NCBI GenBank assembly: GCA_015183035.1
Contig: JACZZP010000016.1
Coordinates: 620,001 to 684,000, forward strand
Length of the DNA stretch: 64,000 nucleotides
Source of the DNA: Meloidogyne chitwoodi
Taxonomy: Eukaryota > Nematoda > Chromadorea > Rhabditida > Meloidogynidae
Direction of reading: 5' to 3'
Part shown: positions 21,859-32,983 of the stretch, one piece after another
Layout: the number at the start of each line of letters is the position of its first letter
Position numbering within the stretch: position 1 is the stretch's first letter
Position numbers and translations under genes: made by a program
The notes under the pieces: generated by a model
Databases searched by the model: none
The model's input: only the letters and a program-made list of their open reading frames with translations
What the model was told of the DNA's origin: nothing

Positions 21859-23261
21859 TCATTTCCTACCTCTTCCACCGCTAGGTCCAGTTTTGAAGAG
21901 ATCATGCATCTTTCCTTTTCTTTTAGAATCTGACTTTCTATTTCTTGTTTGATGATCAGTTTGTTGAGTTCCTAATAAGTGACTTCCTTCATCAGTTGTT
22001 TGTTCTCCGAAAGGTCCTTGGTTAAATGTAGATTGATTTTCTGAGGATGGATTTATTCCCATAAAATTATATTCAATGATTGGGTTTGAGCCTTCTGAAT
22101 GATACATTCCTGGATCTTGATGACCTACATAAGTTCCAACATTAGTCATTTGTTCTTCAAAAAACGGTCCAGAAGATACTAAATGAGGTTGATTGCCTTG
22201 GTTAGACATAAATTCATGGCCTTTTGAGGTTTGACTATTTTCTAACTTATTATCTTTGTTCCAAAATTTTTGTATTTTCCTTTTGTTTTCTGCCTAAAAA
22301 ATATTATTAAGAAAATATATTTTTGAGTTATTTTGAGAGATATTTGTTTACTTATATTACCCAATTGAGATTTTGGTGGATTTAATGGTTTTAATTGTAT
22401 AATAACCAATTATAAAACAAATTTAGTATAAAATTTTTAATAAAAAAATTTTTACATCTCCAGCTTCAAATTGATGTTTTAAGTCATTAAATTCATTGCA
22501 AATATCGCGCAATATACTTATGCTATTTTTTCTATTAATGATGTTTTGATTAACGTATTCCATAAATTCATTAGTGTTAATATTGTTCTAAAAATAATTA
22601 AACTGATTAAATAATTGTAAAATAAAATATATTTACTATAAAACTTTTTTTTATTTTTTTATCAATTTTTGCCAAAATTCGAAAAACTAAAAATATGAAT
22701 ATTAATACAAATTTTCCATTTTAATAAAGATATTTCTACATTATTTTTATCCGTATTTTTTTAAATCTGTCATCCCTGATATTTAATCAGTAATTTCAGT
22801 TACAGATTAAAATACTCTTAAATATTATTAGTTGTGGATAAAAAAAATACGGAGCGCATAATGAAAAATTAAATATTATTTTTACCAGATTTTGATTTAA
22901 TTGAATTAATTGTGATTCATAATTACGAATAAGTTCGAGGTTATAATCAAAATCATTTTTCCAATTTTCATAAACATCCTTTCCAATATCTAAAAATAAT
23001 AAAAAACGAACTTAGAAGCAAACCATTACTTGTAGAAAGTTTTTTAAATAAAATTTTACCATAATTTATAGATGATGCAATATCAATATATAATTCAAAA
23101 TCTGGACGAGGAGGAGGTATTAACTGAAAAATAACTTTTTTTTTAAATAATAAAATATTTTATAATTTTTAGTTAAAACTATAAACTTCAGGATCATTAT
23201 TGTACATCTCGATTGTTAAAGAAATTTGAATAAAAATTAGAATAAATTTAAAATATTCCAT
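21859..23261 (-). CDS. Secreted orphan protein, Gly/Gln-rich C-terminus
   Basis: Proposed exons: 23261-23187, 23123-23060, 22989-22886, 22686-22637, 22587-22456 and 22293-21859. It starts MEYFKFILIFIQISLTIEMY (signal peptide), then a probably helical middle (YENWKNDFDYNLELIRNYES, RDICNEFNDLKHQFEAGD). The last exon is low-complexity and rich in Gly, Gln, Asn and Ser, with a basic tail (SKRKGKMHDLFK...GGRGRK). All exons join in phase except exon 4, which is one nucleotide short of keeping frame with a canonical AG acceptor. Either the acceptor is shifted by one base, or there is a frameshift or assembly error. The neighbour at 24262-25346 has the same layout. No known domain; effector-like by architecture only. 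Confidence 0.65.
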
Positions 23262-24261
23262 TCTATTTTTAAAAAAATCTAAAATAAATTAAAATTTATA
23301 TTATTATTTTTTATTTAAGTAAAAATTTTCAACTAAAAATAAAATCTGAAATTAAAATTCTAAAAGCTGCTTCAAATAATAATAAATTGTAAATAATTTT
23401 TTAAAAGATTTTTTATCTTTTTTTCTCTTAAAGCAAAAAATTAGCCAAAATGAAAATTTTATTTTTAAATTTTAGTAGTTGTGACCTTTTATTAACAAAA
23501 TTCAATGCTCAATGATATAGTCAAACTACACTATTCCATTCACGTAAAATTTTCTTTTCGAAATTGAGCAACTAAATAAATATATTTTTTTATTTTTTAT
23601 TTTATTTTAAATTAGTGGTTAACATCAAAGAAAGCCCAAAATTCACGTGAACTCCAGTTTAGACTGTCTAATGATTTGACATTTTAAATCAAACATTTTT
23701 CTTTTTTAAAAGAAAAACAAAAAAGAATTTATAATTTTAAGATTTTAAAACATAAAAAAAATATAAAATATTAAAAAAAAATTTATTTGAAAGGATTCAA
23801 AGTTAAAATATATTTAAAAAATAATATTCTCGGTTATACGTTCTTTTTAGAAATTCCCAAACGATCAGCTTTCAAAATAAATAAATGAATTTTAGCTGTT
23901 TTCAACCTGTATATTTAGGATAGCATGAACACATTGTGCAGATCCAGAACAAAAAACTTCTGGTTTTTTACCCGAAATTCTGAACTATTTTTTTCGACCG
24001 TCTAATACTTAATATCTAATTATAATTTTAAAAAAAATTTGAGAAATTTTTATCAGCGTAAAGTATTGAAATGTTAAAATTTCAAAATGCATGATACTAA
24101 TAATAGAATAATAAAATCTAAATTTGGTTTAGAATTAATTTTTCTGTTTAATAAAAATAATGTAGGTAATTTACTAATTTAAATTTTTTTCACAATTTTT
24201 TCTTTTGAAAGTTTTTCTTAATTTTTGTTTAAATCATTCTTCTAAAAAATTAATTAAACGT
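23262..24261. other. Intergenic, no gene seen
   Basis: About 1 kb between two minus-strand secreted genes. AT-rich, without a recognisable repeat or coding frame. It should contain the promoter of the gene starting at 23261. Confidence 0.5.
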
Positions 24262-25346
24262 TTAAAAATTTATTTTATTTTTACTTTTAATTTCCTGAAA
24301 CACGTTTTGATGATCTCCTTTATGTTTTTTAGATGAATGATTTTTTACATGTATTTTGTCAGTGGAATATTGATCTCCAAGAAATTCTTTTTGAAAAAAT
24401 TTATTTTTAAATATAATTAAAAAAACCTGTCCAGTATTGTTCATCATGTATTGAATCTGAACTTTCAATCATTTCAGTAGATGACATTTCTAATTTAAAA
24501 TTTTTTTATAAAATTTTAAATTAAAAATTTTTTTAAAATTATAACTTTATATTGAGGAATTGAATGTTGGGTAATACTTTGTCTCTTAGACAAATTATAT
24601 TCATATATATCATTAACAAAGTCGTAAATCAATTTAAGCCCATTAAAAATCTCATCTTCTAATTGTCGCTAAAAAATAATTTAAAAAATAAAATAAGAAA
24701 ATTTATTAAAAACTTTAATAAAAATTTTTTTTTAATTTGGATTTTCAGATTAATTAATTAAATTTCAGTTCCGAAATATTTTATACCAAATTATTTGTTG
24801 TAAATTTTCTTTTTTTAGTTAATAAATATTTGTTCCTATTTTCAATCCATGAATTAAGTAAAAATTCATATTGATCAAACAAATTATCAACAGGCATATC
24901 TTTATAAAAATATTTAAAATATAGAATATAATCCCTTTGAAAGTAATTATTTTATTTAAAATTAAGTTGTATAAATATAAAAGGATTGATTAATTAATTG
25001 AAAATTTAAGGCTAAACAGTTTTTTACCGATAATTAATTTTGAGGGTTTTAAAATAAAATTTAAAAATTATTTTATTATAAATTTTACAGTGTAAATTAA
25101 CAACATTTATGCCAACGAGTGGAGCAAGACCTCTAGCTAAATCAGCTAGCTCATCAGAAAGTGGCATCTTAAGAATATTTTAAATTTTAATTATTCATAA
25201 GAGAGAAATAATACCGGAGAATATTGTAATTGTCCAGGACCCATTCGTTGTACAGATGATTGTGAGCTTTCTCCTGCATCCATTCCAAATGAAAATGCAA
25301 AAGATTGAAGAAAATAAAAAAATAAAATTAAATTTAAATTTTTCAT
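24262..25346 (-). CDS. Secreted orphan protein, possible paralogue of the 21859-23261 gene
   Basis: Proposed exons: 25346-25215, 25167-25089, 24899-24787, 24668-24546, 24489-24427 and 24386-24262. It begins MKNLNLILFFYFLQSFAFS, a signal peptide. The helical middle includes PLSDELADLARGLAPLVG and QLEDEIFNGLKLIYDFVNDI. The tail is basic (HSSKKHKGDHQN). Like its neighbour, it has six exons with a phase-1 intron before exon 3 and a Lys-rich end, so the two may be diverged paralogues. The exon 4/5 junction is one nucleotide out of phase with canonical splicing: the downstream exons are open only if the G of the AG acceptor is kept. Function unknown. Confidence 0.62.
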
Positions 25347-25831
25347 TCTTAAAATCGAATAAAGTAAAATTTTAAAATTACTTTTTTAATTTTTTAAAAT
25401 TATATTTTTTATTTAAAATAAATTTTTTAGAATTTTATTTAATTAAATACATCTCTATATTTTGTATTTTTTATTGTAAATCAATTATTTTTATGCCACA
25501 TAAATGTAGTAGTGATTAGAGAAAAATCTAGCACTAATAATTGATTTTTTTCGAATATTAAATATATCTAAATTAATTTATTATTTTTTTTTAAAGTTTT
25601 CAATTTTTAGACTCAATCGAATTGTAGTAAATTATTTTGGATGGTGAACGGTAATCGAAACATAATTTAAATTAGCACTCTTTTTACAACACATTTTTAT
25701 CAAAAAAATATACATTAACATACAATTACAACCCAATCTATTAAATTTACTTTTTTAAACAAAATTCCCCCAAAATATCACACAATTAACAAACACATTA
25801 TTACTCAAAAAATTAAACAATTAAAACTTAA
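25347..25831. other. Intergenic, no gene seen
   Basis: AT-rich sequence upstream of the secreted gene starting at 25346. No repeat or coding signal. Confidence 0.5.
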
Positions 25832-25839
25832 AATTTTTT

Positions 25840-26290
25840 CGTGTCCGGAAAATGCGTCAGTGGAAAATGCGTCAGTGGAAAATCGGTCAGTGAAGAAACA
25901 GTACATAAAATCACTAAAATAAATGTAAAAAACACAAAAAACAAATAAAACACATGTAAAACACAAAAATACATTAAAATTTTTTGTATTTACATGTGTT
26001 TTCGTGTTTTATTTGTATTTACATGTGTTTTCGTGTTTTATTTGTATTTACATGTGTTTTCGTGTTTTATTTGTTTTACATGTGTTTTTGTGTTTTATTT
26101 GTTTTTTGTGTTTTACATGTGTTTTCGTGTTTTCATGTGTTTTTGTGTTTTACATGTGTTTTTTGTTTTACATGTATTTTTGTGTTTTACATTGTTTTAT
26201 ATGTTTTTTGTGTTTTTTACATTTATTTTAGTGATTTTATGTACTGTTTTTTCACTGACCGATTTTCCACTGACGCATTTTCCGGGAGCC
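25840..26290. mobile_element. Long-TIR element with internal minisatellite, 451 bp
   Basis: The arms are about 110 bp, containing ccggaaaatgcgtcagtgg, atcggtcagtga and acagtacataaaatcactaa on the left and their complement on the right. They are flanked by an 8 bp direct repeat AATTTTTT (25832-25839 and 26291-26298). The left arm has an extra tandem copy of aaaatgcgtcagtgg. The centre is filled by the repeat at 25984-26215. No transposase. The open frames here (CVFVFY-type repeats) are translations of the minisatellite. Confidence 0.8.
25984..26215 (+). repeat. Minisatellite, acatgtgttttcgtgtttta units
   Basis: Tandem, progressively degenerate units of about 20-29 bp built from acatgtgttt, cgtgttttat and ttgtattt. 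It lies inside the inverted-repeat element at 25840-26290. The left arm already contains the complementary words (acacatgtaaaacac), so the array probably grew from the arm sequence. Confidence 0.85.
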
Positions 26291-26764
26291 AATTTTTTAA
26301 CTTTTTGCAACGTAAAACATGTATTTGGATAAAATGTCTCATAATTTTAATAATTCAAAAAATAAAAAGTCATTTGAATGCGGATTTTTGAGTGCTAAAG
26401 TCATCATCTAATGGATTTTCTAATTTATTTGAAATTTTGTACTTTTAATTTGTTTTTTAATATTATTTCGTCAGTTTTAATATTTGATTGTTTATCTGAA
26501 TAATTCACTTAAAAGTACATTCTATGAAATAAAAAATATTTTTTATTTTTTTTAAATTTTCCCATGCTAATTTCATATGATTGTCTGTAAATTAATGAAA
26601 TTTATTAGATTTATTTTATTTATTAATATTTATTCATTTAAAATAATTATTTTTTTTTAATTTTATTTTTTAAATAAAAATAAAAATTAAATTTTTGCTC
26701 TGTTTTTTAGTTAAATTAAAAAAAAAAGTATATCAAATATTTATTTAATAATTTACCAATAAAA

Positions 26765-29601
26765 ATGAAAATAATATTTTTATTTTCTTTTTTAATTATT
26801 TTAACAAATTTAAAATATATTAATTCATATAATTTATTAATTAAAATTGAATGGAGAAAATACCAAGACAGTTTACCTTCACAAATATTTAATTCATTAA
26901 TTAATATGGAAAATAATCGTTTTGAAATAACATTACATAAATTTATTAAAAATCTAACTGAATATAAAACTTATGTAAAAATTACTGAAAAATATGATTT
27001 TTGTAAATTTGATCAATATGAATTGTCTACAGATGATAAAACAGCCATAGCTTTTCAACAAAATATTTATTATGTTGAAATTAAACAAAATAACGGAATG
27101 GTTGGAAATTTTTTTTAATTAAACATTTTTAAATATATTTAGGCAAATAATATTTAATAAAAATAAAAATAATTTTTTTTACTGTTATTTTTTAATTTAT
27201 TTAATAATTAAAATTAGGACTTTCTTTTTGAAACGAATTTTGAATTTTTTATTTTCAATTTCATAATTTTTATTCAAAAATTTGTATGAAATTACTTAAT
27301 TGGCATATTTTCGATATTTTAAATTTTGAGAAATTTTTGAAATTTTTGAAATTTTGGAATTTTCGAATTTATATTTTTAATAAATTTTGTTTCGATAAAG
27401 CTTTATTAATTAATTAATTAATTAATTATTTTTAAAGTTATTATTTAATCAAATACGAATAGAAGGAGCAAATCAAATAATTATTGTTAATTTAAATAAT
27501 ATTAATCCAAAAATTGAAAAGTTGAATTATTCTAACGCAAAATCTTTAGATATTGAAAGACCAAAAAGAATATTAAAATTTATTATTAATAAATTTCATT
27601 TTAATTTAAAAATGAAAATTGAATGTGTGAAAAGAGACCATCATTATAATTATCCTTTAGAGGAAGATTTAGATAGTTATTCAACATTATATTATGATAA
27701 ACGAGTTTGTCTAAATGATAAATATTTTATTATTATTGAAGAAAATTCTTTTAATATTGTAAACAATTTTTTTATAATTTGGGCAAAAATTTTTAAAATA
27801 ATTTTTATAATTATTATTATTTTGGCCAAGATATCCTTCAAGATTTTAACTCCTTTAAGTCAAAAGAAAATTTAAAAATAAGGGTTAGAGCTTGTGGTAT
27901 TTAATTGGAAACGGGAACTGGACATTTTTTATATAAAATAATAGGTCCAAAACAGGATAAAAAACTAAAAATTTCCATTCCCTTTACTACTTCGGTCTCT
28001 TCAAAAATACTTGAAAAAGGGCCGGAACAATTTTTTTAATAGTTTTAGTTAAAATATTGGCTCTACTTTAGGACATACGTCCCATCAAGGAATATGCGTC
28101 CCATGAAAGTATATAAGTCTCAAAATTAATACCTGCGTCCCTTCAAAGTTTATGCGTCCCAAAAACAATATTTGAGTCTGTATAATAGGGAGAGGGGCTT
28201 CTAATAGAAAGAAAGGGTTCTAATAAAGGAAAAGGAGCTTGAAATGGTTCTGATAGAGTGGTATGTGCTTTAATAGAGATAGAAAGGCCTCATATACAAA
28301 TCTCTCAATTAAACTTTCTGATAAGGTTCTCCTTATGAAAGCCCTAGACTCAAATGAAAAATGTGTATTTGCCTAATTTTTATTGATGGGACGCATATAC
28401 TAATTTTGGGACGCATATTCTTTGATGGGACGTATGTCCCTTGATGAGACGCATGTCCTAAAGTAGAGCCAAAATATTTAAAATAAATTTAAAAAAAGTT
28501 TAAAGGACAGAATGTCTGTTCCAACAATTTTACTAATATTTTCCAATAATTTTAGCCTAAACAAATTCCAATTGATTGTGAAGAAGCATTATTTGAAAAT
28601 AATATTGAAAATGTTTATTTAATTAATATTGAAATGATTAAAAGTAATAATTCTATAAAATTTTTTGAAAAGTGTAAATTAGCTAAAAATAATCCACAAA
28701 TAATTAGTCAAAAAATAATTCTTCAACAAGATGAAAAACACAAAGAATTATATTTAATAAAAGAAAATAAAGGAAAGGGAAAAATTAAAGTAATAAATGA
28801 AAATATTGAACAATTAAATAAAAAATTAAAAATAGGAAATACTGAAGGGTCAAGTAAAACATCTCCAATAATTATACAAAATGAGGAACAAGGTAAAAAA
28901 TAAAATTAAAATTAATTTTATAAAATTAATTTTAAGAAGAATATTATAAGAGGCAGTTAACCTCAAATCCAATTTTTTTATGAGGTACTTTTTGTGGTTA
29001 GAGGAGTTCCGTCATGCATAATAAAATGCTTATAAGGATCATTTTTGATTTTATGCCCTCAAAATATTTTTTTAAATTATTTTTTATTAAAAAACAAATA
29101 TTATGTTTGTGGACAATACATTCGCGGACTTCTCTAACCGAAAAGTACCTTTTTGGTTTTTTAAGTCTTGGTAAAAAAAAGTTTCGTTTTGAGTTATTCT
29201 AATATTAAAATTAATTAAAAATTCTTTTTATAAAATTAAAAAATTCTTATTACCTAATTTTAATTTTATTAATTAATAATATTCATTATATTTAATAACT
29301 AAAAATTAATTAATTAAATATTTAAGAACAATATTTAATTAAAAAAGCTCAAAATCAACTAAATAAAAGTAATATAGCTATATTTAATTCACAAAATTTG
29401 AGAAAAGAAATTTCAAGTAAAAATAAAATAAAAAATTCAGAATTAAATGATTGTAATAAAATAGAAGAATATTTAAAAATAATTGAATTAGATAATACAA
29501 AGTTAGAAGAAGATGAAAAAAAATTAAATATTCTTATTGAAAAATTAACAAAATATTCAAATAATTATAATAAGGAAATTAAAAATAAAAATAAAAAATA
29601 A
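26765..29601 (+). CDS. Secreted Lys/Asn-rich orphan protein (422 aa)
   Basis: Four exons: 26765-27100, 27438-27758, 28556-28892 and 29327-29601 (1269 nt, all phases agree, which strongly supports one gene). It starts MKIIFLFSFLIILTNLKYINS, a signal peptide. The N-terminal half is the more structured part (IEWRKYQDSLPSQIF; cysteines in YDFCKFDQY, ECVKRDHH, RVCLNDK, DCEEALF). The C-terminal third is highly charged and coiled-coil-like (KLEEDEKKLNILIEKL, ending KNKNKK). No family recognised. Introns 2 and 3 each hold a transposon (28059-28470, 28984-29149), making the gene unusually long for its coding size in this region. Confidence 0.7.
28059..28470. mobile_element. TIR element with 8 bp TSD, intronic (412 bp)
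   Basis: Ends GGCTCTACTTTAGGACATAC and the complement, flanked by exact AAAATATT (28051-28058 and 28471-28478). Sub-terminal repeats of gggacgcat/atgcgtccc face inward from both sides. The 8 bp duplication suggests hAT or Merlin-like integration. It lies in intron 2 of the secreted orphan gene. No coding capacity. Confidence 0.85.
28984..29149. mobile_element. Short GGTAC-ended MITE, intronic (166 bp)
   Basis: Ends GGTACTTTTTGTGGTTAGAG and the near-complement ctctaaccgaaaagtacc. A gcggact word lies next to the right arm, as in the Merlin-family elements elsewhere. It lies in intron 3 of the secreted orphan gene. Target-site duplication is not clear. Confidence 0.6.
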
Positions 29602-30274
29602 TTTTTAATAAATTAGTGACCAATTTTTTGAAGAAAAATTTTTTTGTTTAAAGATTTATTTTGATTTAAGGCTAAAAAATTAGCAAAGCATTGAATTTAA
29701 TAAATAAATAAAATTAAATATACCACTCTATTGACATTTAAATATTTTTCAAGTTTTAAAATTTAATTTTTTCCAATGACATGAAATTTAGGGGATTGCG
29801 AGGTTCCTAAAAATATTTAAAATTTTCCAAAAATATTTATAATTTTTTTTTAATTATTATAAATTTTTAAATAAATTAGTTATTATTTTTTTATATCTAA
29901 AAATTAAATCTTCCGAATTAATTATGAAAATAAAATAAAAGTTGAATAAAAAAAGAATAACTTGATCGCAACATAAATAAATCATCAAATATTTTTTTAG
30001 AATAATTTTAATAATAATAAAGAAAAAATAAGAAAAGAAACTACTTTAAAAAAATTTTTTGTTTATCTAAAAAATTTCCTTTAGAGATGTATGACTTTAA
30101 ATTAATTTTTTTTAAATCACTCTATACCAATATTTTTAATTAAATGGAAGTCTCTCTCTCTGTAACCTATTTTAAATGCCTAAATTTAAATTTTATTTTA
30201 TTTTTGAAAAATAAATAATTTAATTTAACAATAATTTTTTAAAAATAAAAAAAAAATTTTTTTAAAATAATTTT
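29602..30274. other. Intergenic, no gene seen
   Basis: AT-rich spacer between two plus-strand genes. Presumed to include the promoter of the fucosyltransferase. Nothing else recognisable. Confidence 0.5.
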
Positions 30275-32064
30275 ATGAAATTTCCCAAATTAATTTATTT
30301 TTTAATATTTATTATAATATTATTATTAACCTTTATTTATTATTTATTTTATAAAGAAGAATTTAATAATTATTATTTTTTTAAAATTTCAATAAAGGTT
30401 TTTTAATTAATTAATTTTAATTTAAAAATTAAATTACTAAAAAGAATAATAAAACAATGTTACCAATTTTAATTTGGAATAATTGTAATTATACTTATAA
30501 TTCATCAAAAATAGGTTATCCAGATTATCCATTAATTTACCCAAATATTACATGTCCTTATAATTGTAATTTTACAAATGATAGAAAATTGTAAGAATTT
30601 TAATTTTTTAATTTTTTTAAAGATTTTTCAATGGAGAAAATGTTCTTAAAAGATTTTTTTGATAACATTAAATTTTAGTTAAATAAATATTTTATTTTAT
30701 TTATTTTAGTGAAGCAAATGCTTCAACAATAATTTTCTTTCTTCATGGATTTTGTCAAATGGATGAATGGCCTAAACATAGAAAAGAAGATCAAAATTAT
30801 ATGATGTATACAGTCGAATCCCCCGCTGAAACTATGAAATATTTTGACAGAAAAATAATGACAGATAAATGGTTTAATAGTTCAGCAACTTATCGAGTTG
30901 ATAGTGATGTATTTATGCCTTATGATGCTTTAACTAAAATTACAAAAGAAATACCAAAAGAATATATTTGGGATCAAAAAGAGGTTTTTAATATTTTTAA
31001 TGTGTCTGTCCAGCTAAACGCTGTTTCTGAAAAAAAATAAAAATATAATAATAATAAAAAATCCTAATACACAAAAATTCTTAAGTGTGTGTTAGGGTAT
31101 TTTTAAATTTAAAAATTATATTTTTCTAAAAGGTTTTGGAAAAAATAAAAAATAAAACAAAATTTGCATTCCAAACAGTTTCTCATTGCAATGCTTCATC
31201 CAATCGTGACTTTATTACAAAAAATATAAGTGAATTAATTAAATTAGATACTGTTGGTTATTGTTTTGGTATTGGATGTGATAATGAATGTTATAAACGG
31301 GAAATGGGTAAATTAATATTTTTTATTTATATTACAGGGTGACCTACAGGTTTTCTAGCATATTTTTTATTTTTCCATAATTTTATGTTAAACTTTTTTT
31401 AAATAAATTTATACTCATTTTGTAGTCCAATTAACAGCTATTATTATTCAAAATAAGAAATTATTGTTTTAATTATTTCTTTAAGATTAGGTTTATAAAT
31501 TTAAAATAATAATAAAAAAAATAATTTCAAAAACAACAGAATAAATTAAAGAAAATTAATGGGTTTAGCCTTATAAAATTAAATATAATTAATTAATTTA
31601 ACAGATCAACATTTCTTTTATTTGGCATTTGAAAATAATATTTGTCAAAATTATGTAACTGAAAAATTTTGGAATTCATTACGTTCAATTACTTTACCTA
31701 TAGTTTTGAGTAGATCTGTTTTTAAAGGAATGGATATTCCATCAAATTCATTTATTGCTGTTGATGATTTTAATTCAATAAATGAATTAGTTGAATATTT
31801 AAAGAATTTAAAAAATGATACAGAAAAATATTTAAAGTTTTAATTAATTAAAATAAATAAATAAATTTTTTAAGACATTTTGAATGGACAAAAACTTATA
31901 CAAATCGAAAAATTGTTTATGATTATTCCCCTCTATGCAAAATCTGTGAATATGCTACAAAACATTATGAACAAAAAACAAAAAGTATAATTAATTTGAA
32001 AGAATTTTGGAATGAAAAAGATTGTAATAAAGATGATTTTGTTAAAAAATTTTTGAGATTATAA
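30275..32064 (+). CDS. Alpha-1,3-fucosyltransferase (GT10), 379 aa
   Basis: Six exons: 30275-30397, 30445-30590, 30710-30983, 31133-31307, 31605-31836 and 31875-32064 (1140 nt, phases agree). Type II Golgi topology: a short cytosolic MKFPK followed by a membrane segment (LIYFLIFIIILLLTFIYYLF), then the lumenal catalytic part. GT10 hallmarks are FNSSATYRVDSDVFMPY (the donor-side YR.DSD motif), YLAFENNICQNYVTEKFWN and the PSNSFIAVDDF block. The enzyme transfers fucose from GDP-fucose to GlcNAc on N-glycans or antenna structures. Complete, with normal length. Nematodes carry several such genes; the exact acceptor cannot be told from sequence. Confidence 0.93.
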
Positions 32065-32983
32065 ATAAATAATTATAAAAAAGGATAAGGCCTCAGCTAA
32101 ATTTTCTTTTACAAAAAATAATTTTTTATAATCATAACTACCTAATTTAATTTTTTTAAATTTAATGGTAAATTCCACTACTAAATAATCTTATAAAGAA
32201 AACATGATACTTATAAATGTTTTAAGGCATTTTATCTGTAATTTTATAATTATATTATTTAATTATTTTAGCAAACAATTTTTATTTTTTTCCCCAAAAA
32301 TATTAAATAATGTCTGAATGGGAAAATTGCTTGTTATATGATGTTGTTGCATTTTTATGATTTTTAAACTTTTAGTGTTGATTTTCAATGTTTAGGAGTG
32401 GATTCCAATTTTTTATTTTATGTTTAAAACAAAAAATTTTAAGTAGCAATGATTAAAGATCAACTTTCCTAACTAGGGGATTTTCTTAAACCCAGAGTAA
32501 AGAAAAACTCTTCATGTTTTAGCTATTTTCTATTTTTTGCTTTCATCAATTATCAAATTTTGCCCTAAATTCATTTTTAAAAATTTCTTCCTTTTAATAT
32601 TCAAAATCTAGCCTCAAAACATTTTTGCTTTATAATTGTAAATTATTTATTTTATTTACCATCCAATCAATTCAGTCTTTATAAATGTTCTTTATTTAGT
32701 ACTTTAATAGCTCTTTTGGACTACATCTTACTTTAATTATATATTTATTTATTTGATAGACTTTATAAGTAACACTATACTAAATTTAATGTTTAAATCC
32801 ATTTTACTCAATATTTATAAGAACGATCAGAATCATATTAATTATCATTAAAATAACAAGTTTCTTAAGGCTTGATATTATATTTAGTAACTAATTTATT
32901 TTATAAATTTTTCATGCAAAGCAATATTTATTATACATATTTTCAACTATTTAGGAATTAAATTGTAAAAATATTCTCTTTAA
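32065..32983. repeat. Upstream segment shared by the MATH-BTB genes
   Basis: Non-coding, but words such as aaaattgtaaattatttatt, taccatccaatcaattcagt and aatattcaaaatctagcctc recur at 44700-44830, and other parts recur at 41530-41640 and 44340-44470. It is therefore part of the tandem duplication unit of the MATH-BTB genes and may carry their promoters. Confidence 0.7.

Noticed and set aside
25984..26391. Three overlapping plus-strand frames rich in Phe, Cys and Val
   Set aside because: They are translations of a 20-29 bp minisatellite inside an inverted-repeat element; all three frames stay open because of the repeat, not because of coding.
18473..32064. Two fucosyltransferase genes (POFUT1 and GT10) and a C-type lectin as one glycan pathway cluster
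   Set aside because: The enzymes belong to unrelated families acting in different compartments and are separated by unrelated genes; proximity alone does not support a functional cluster.
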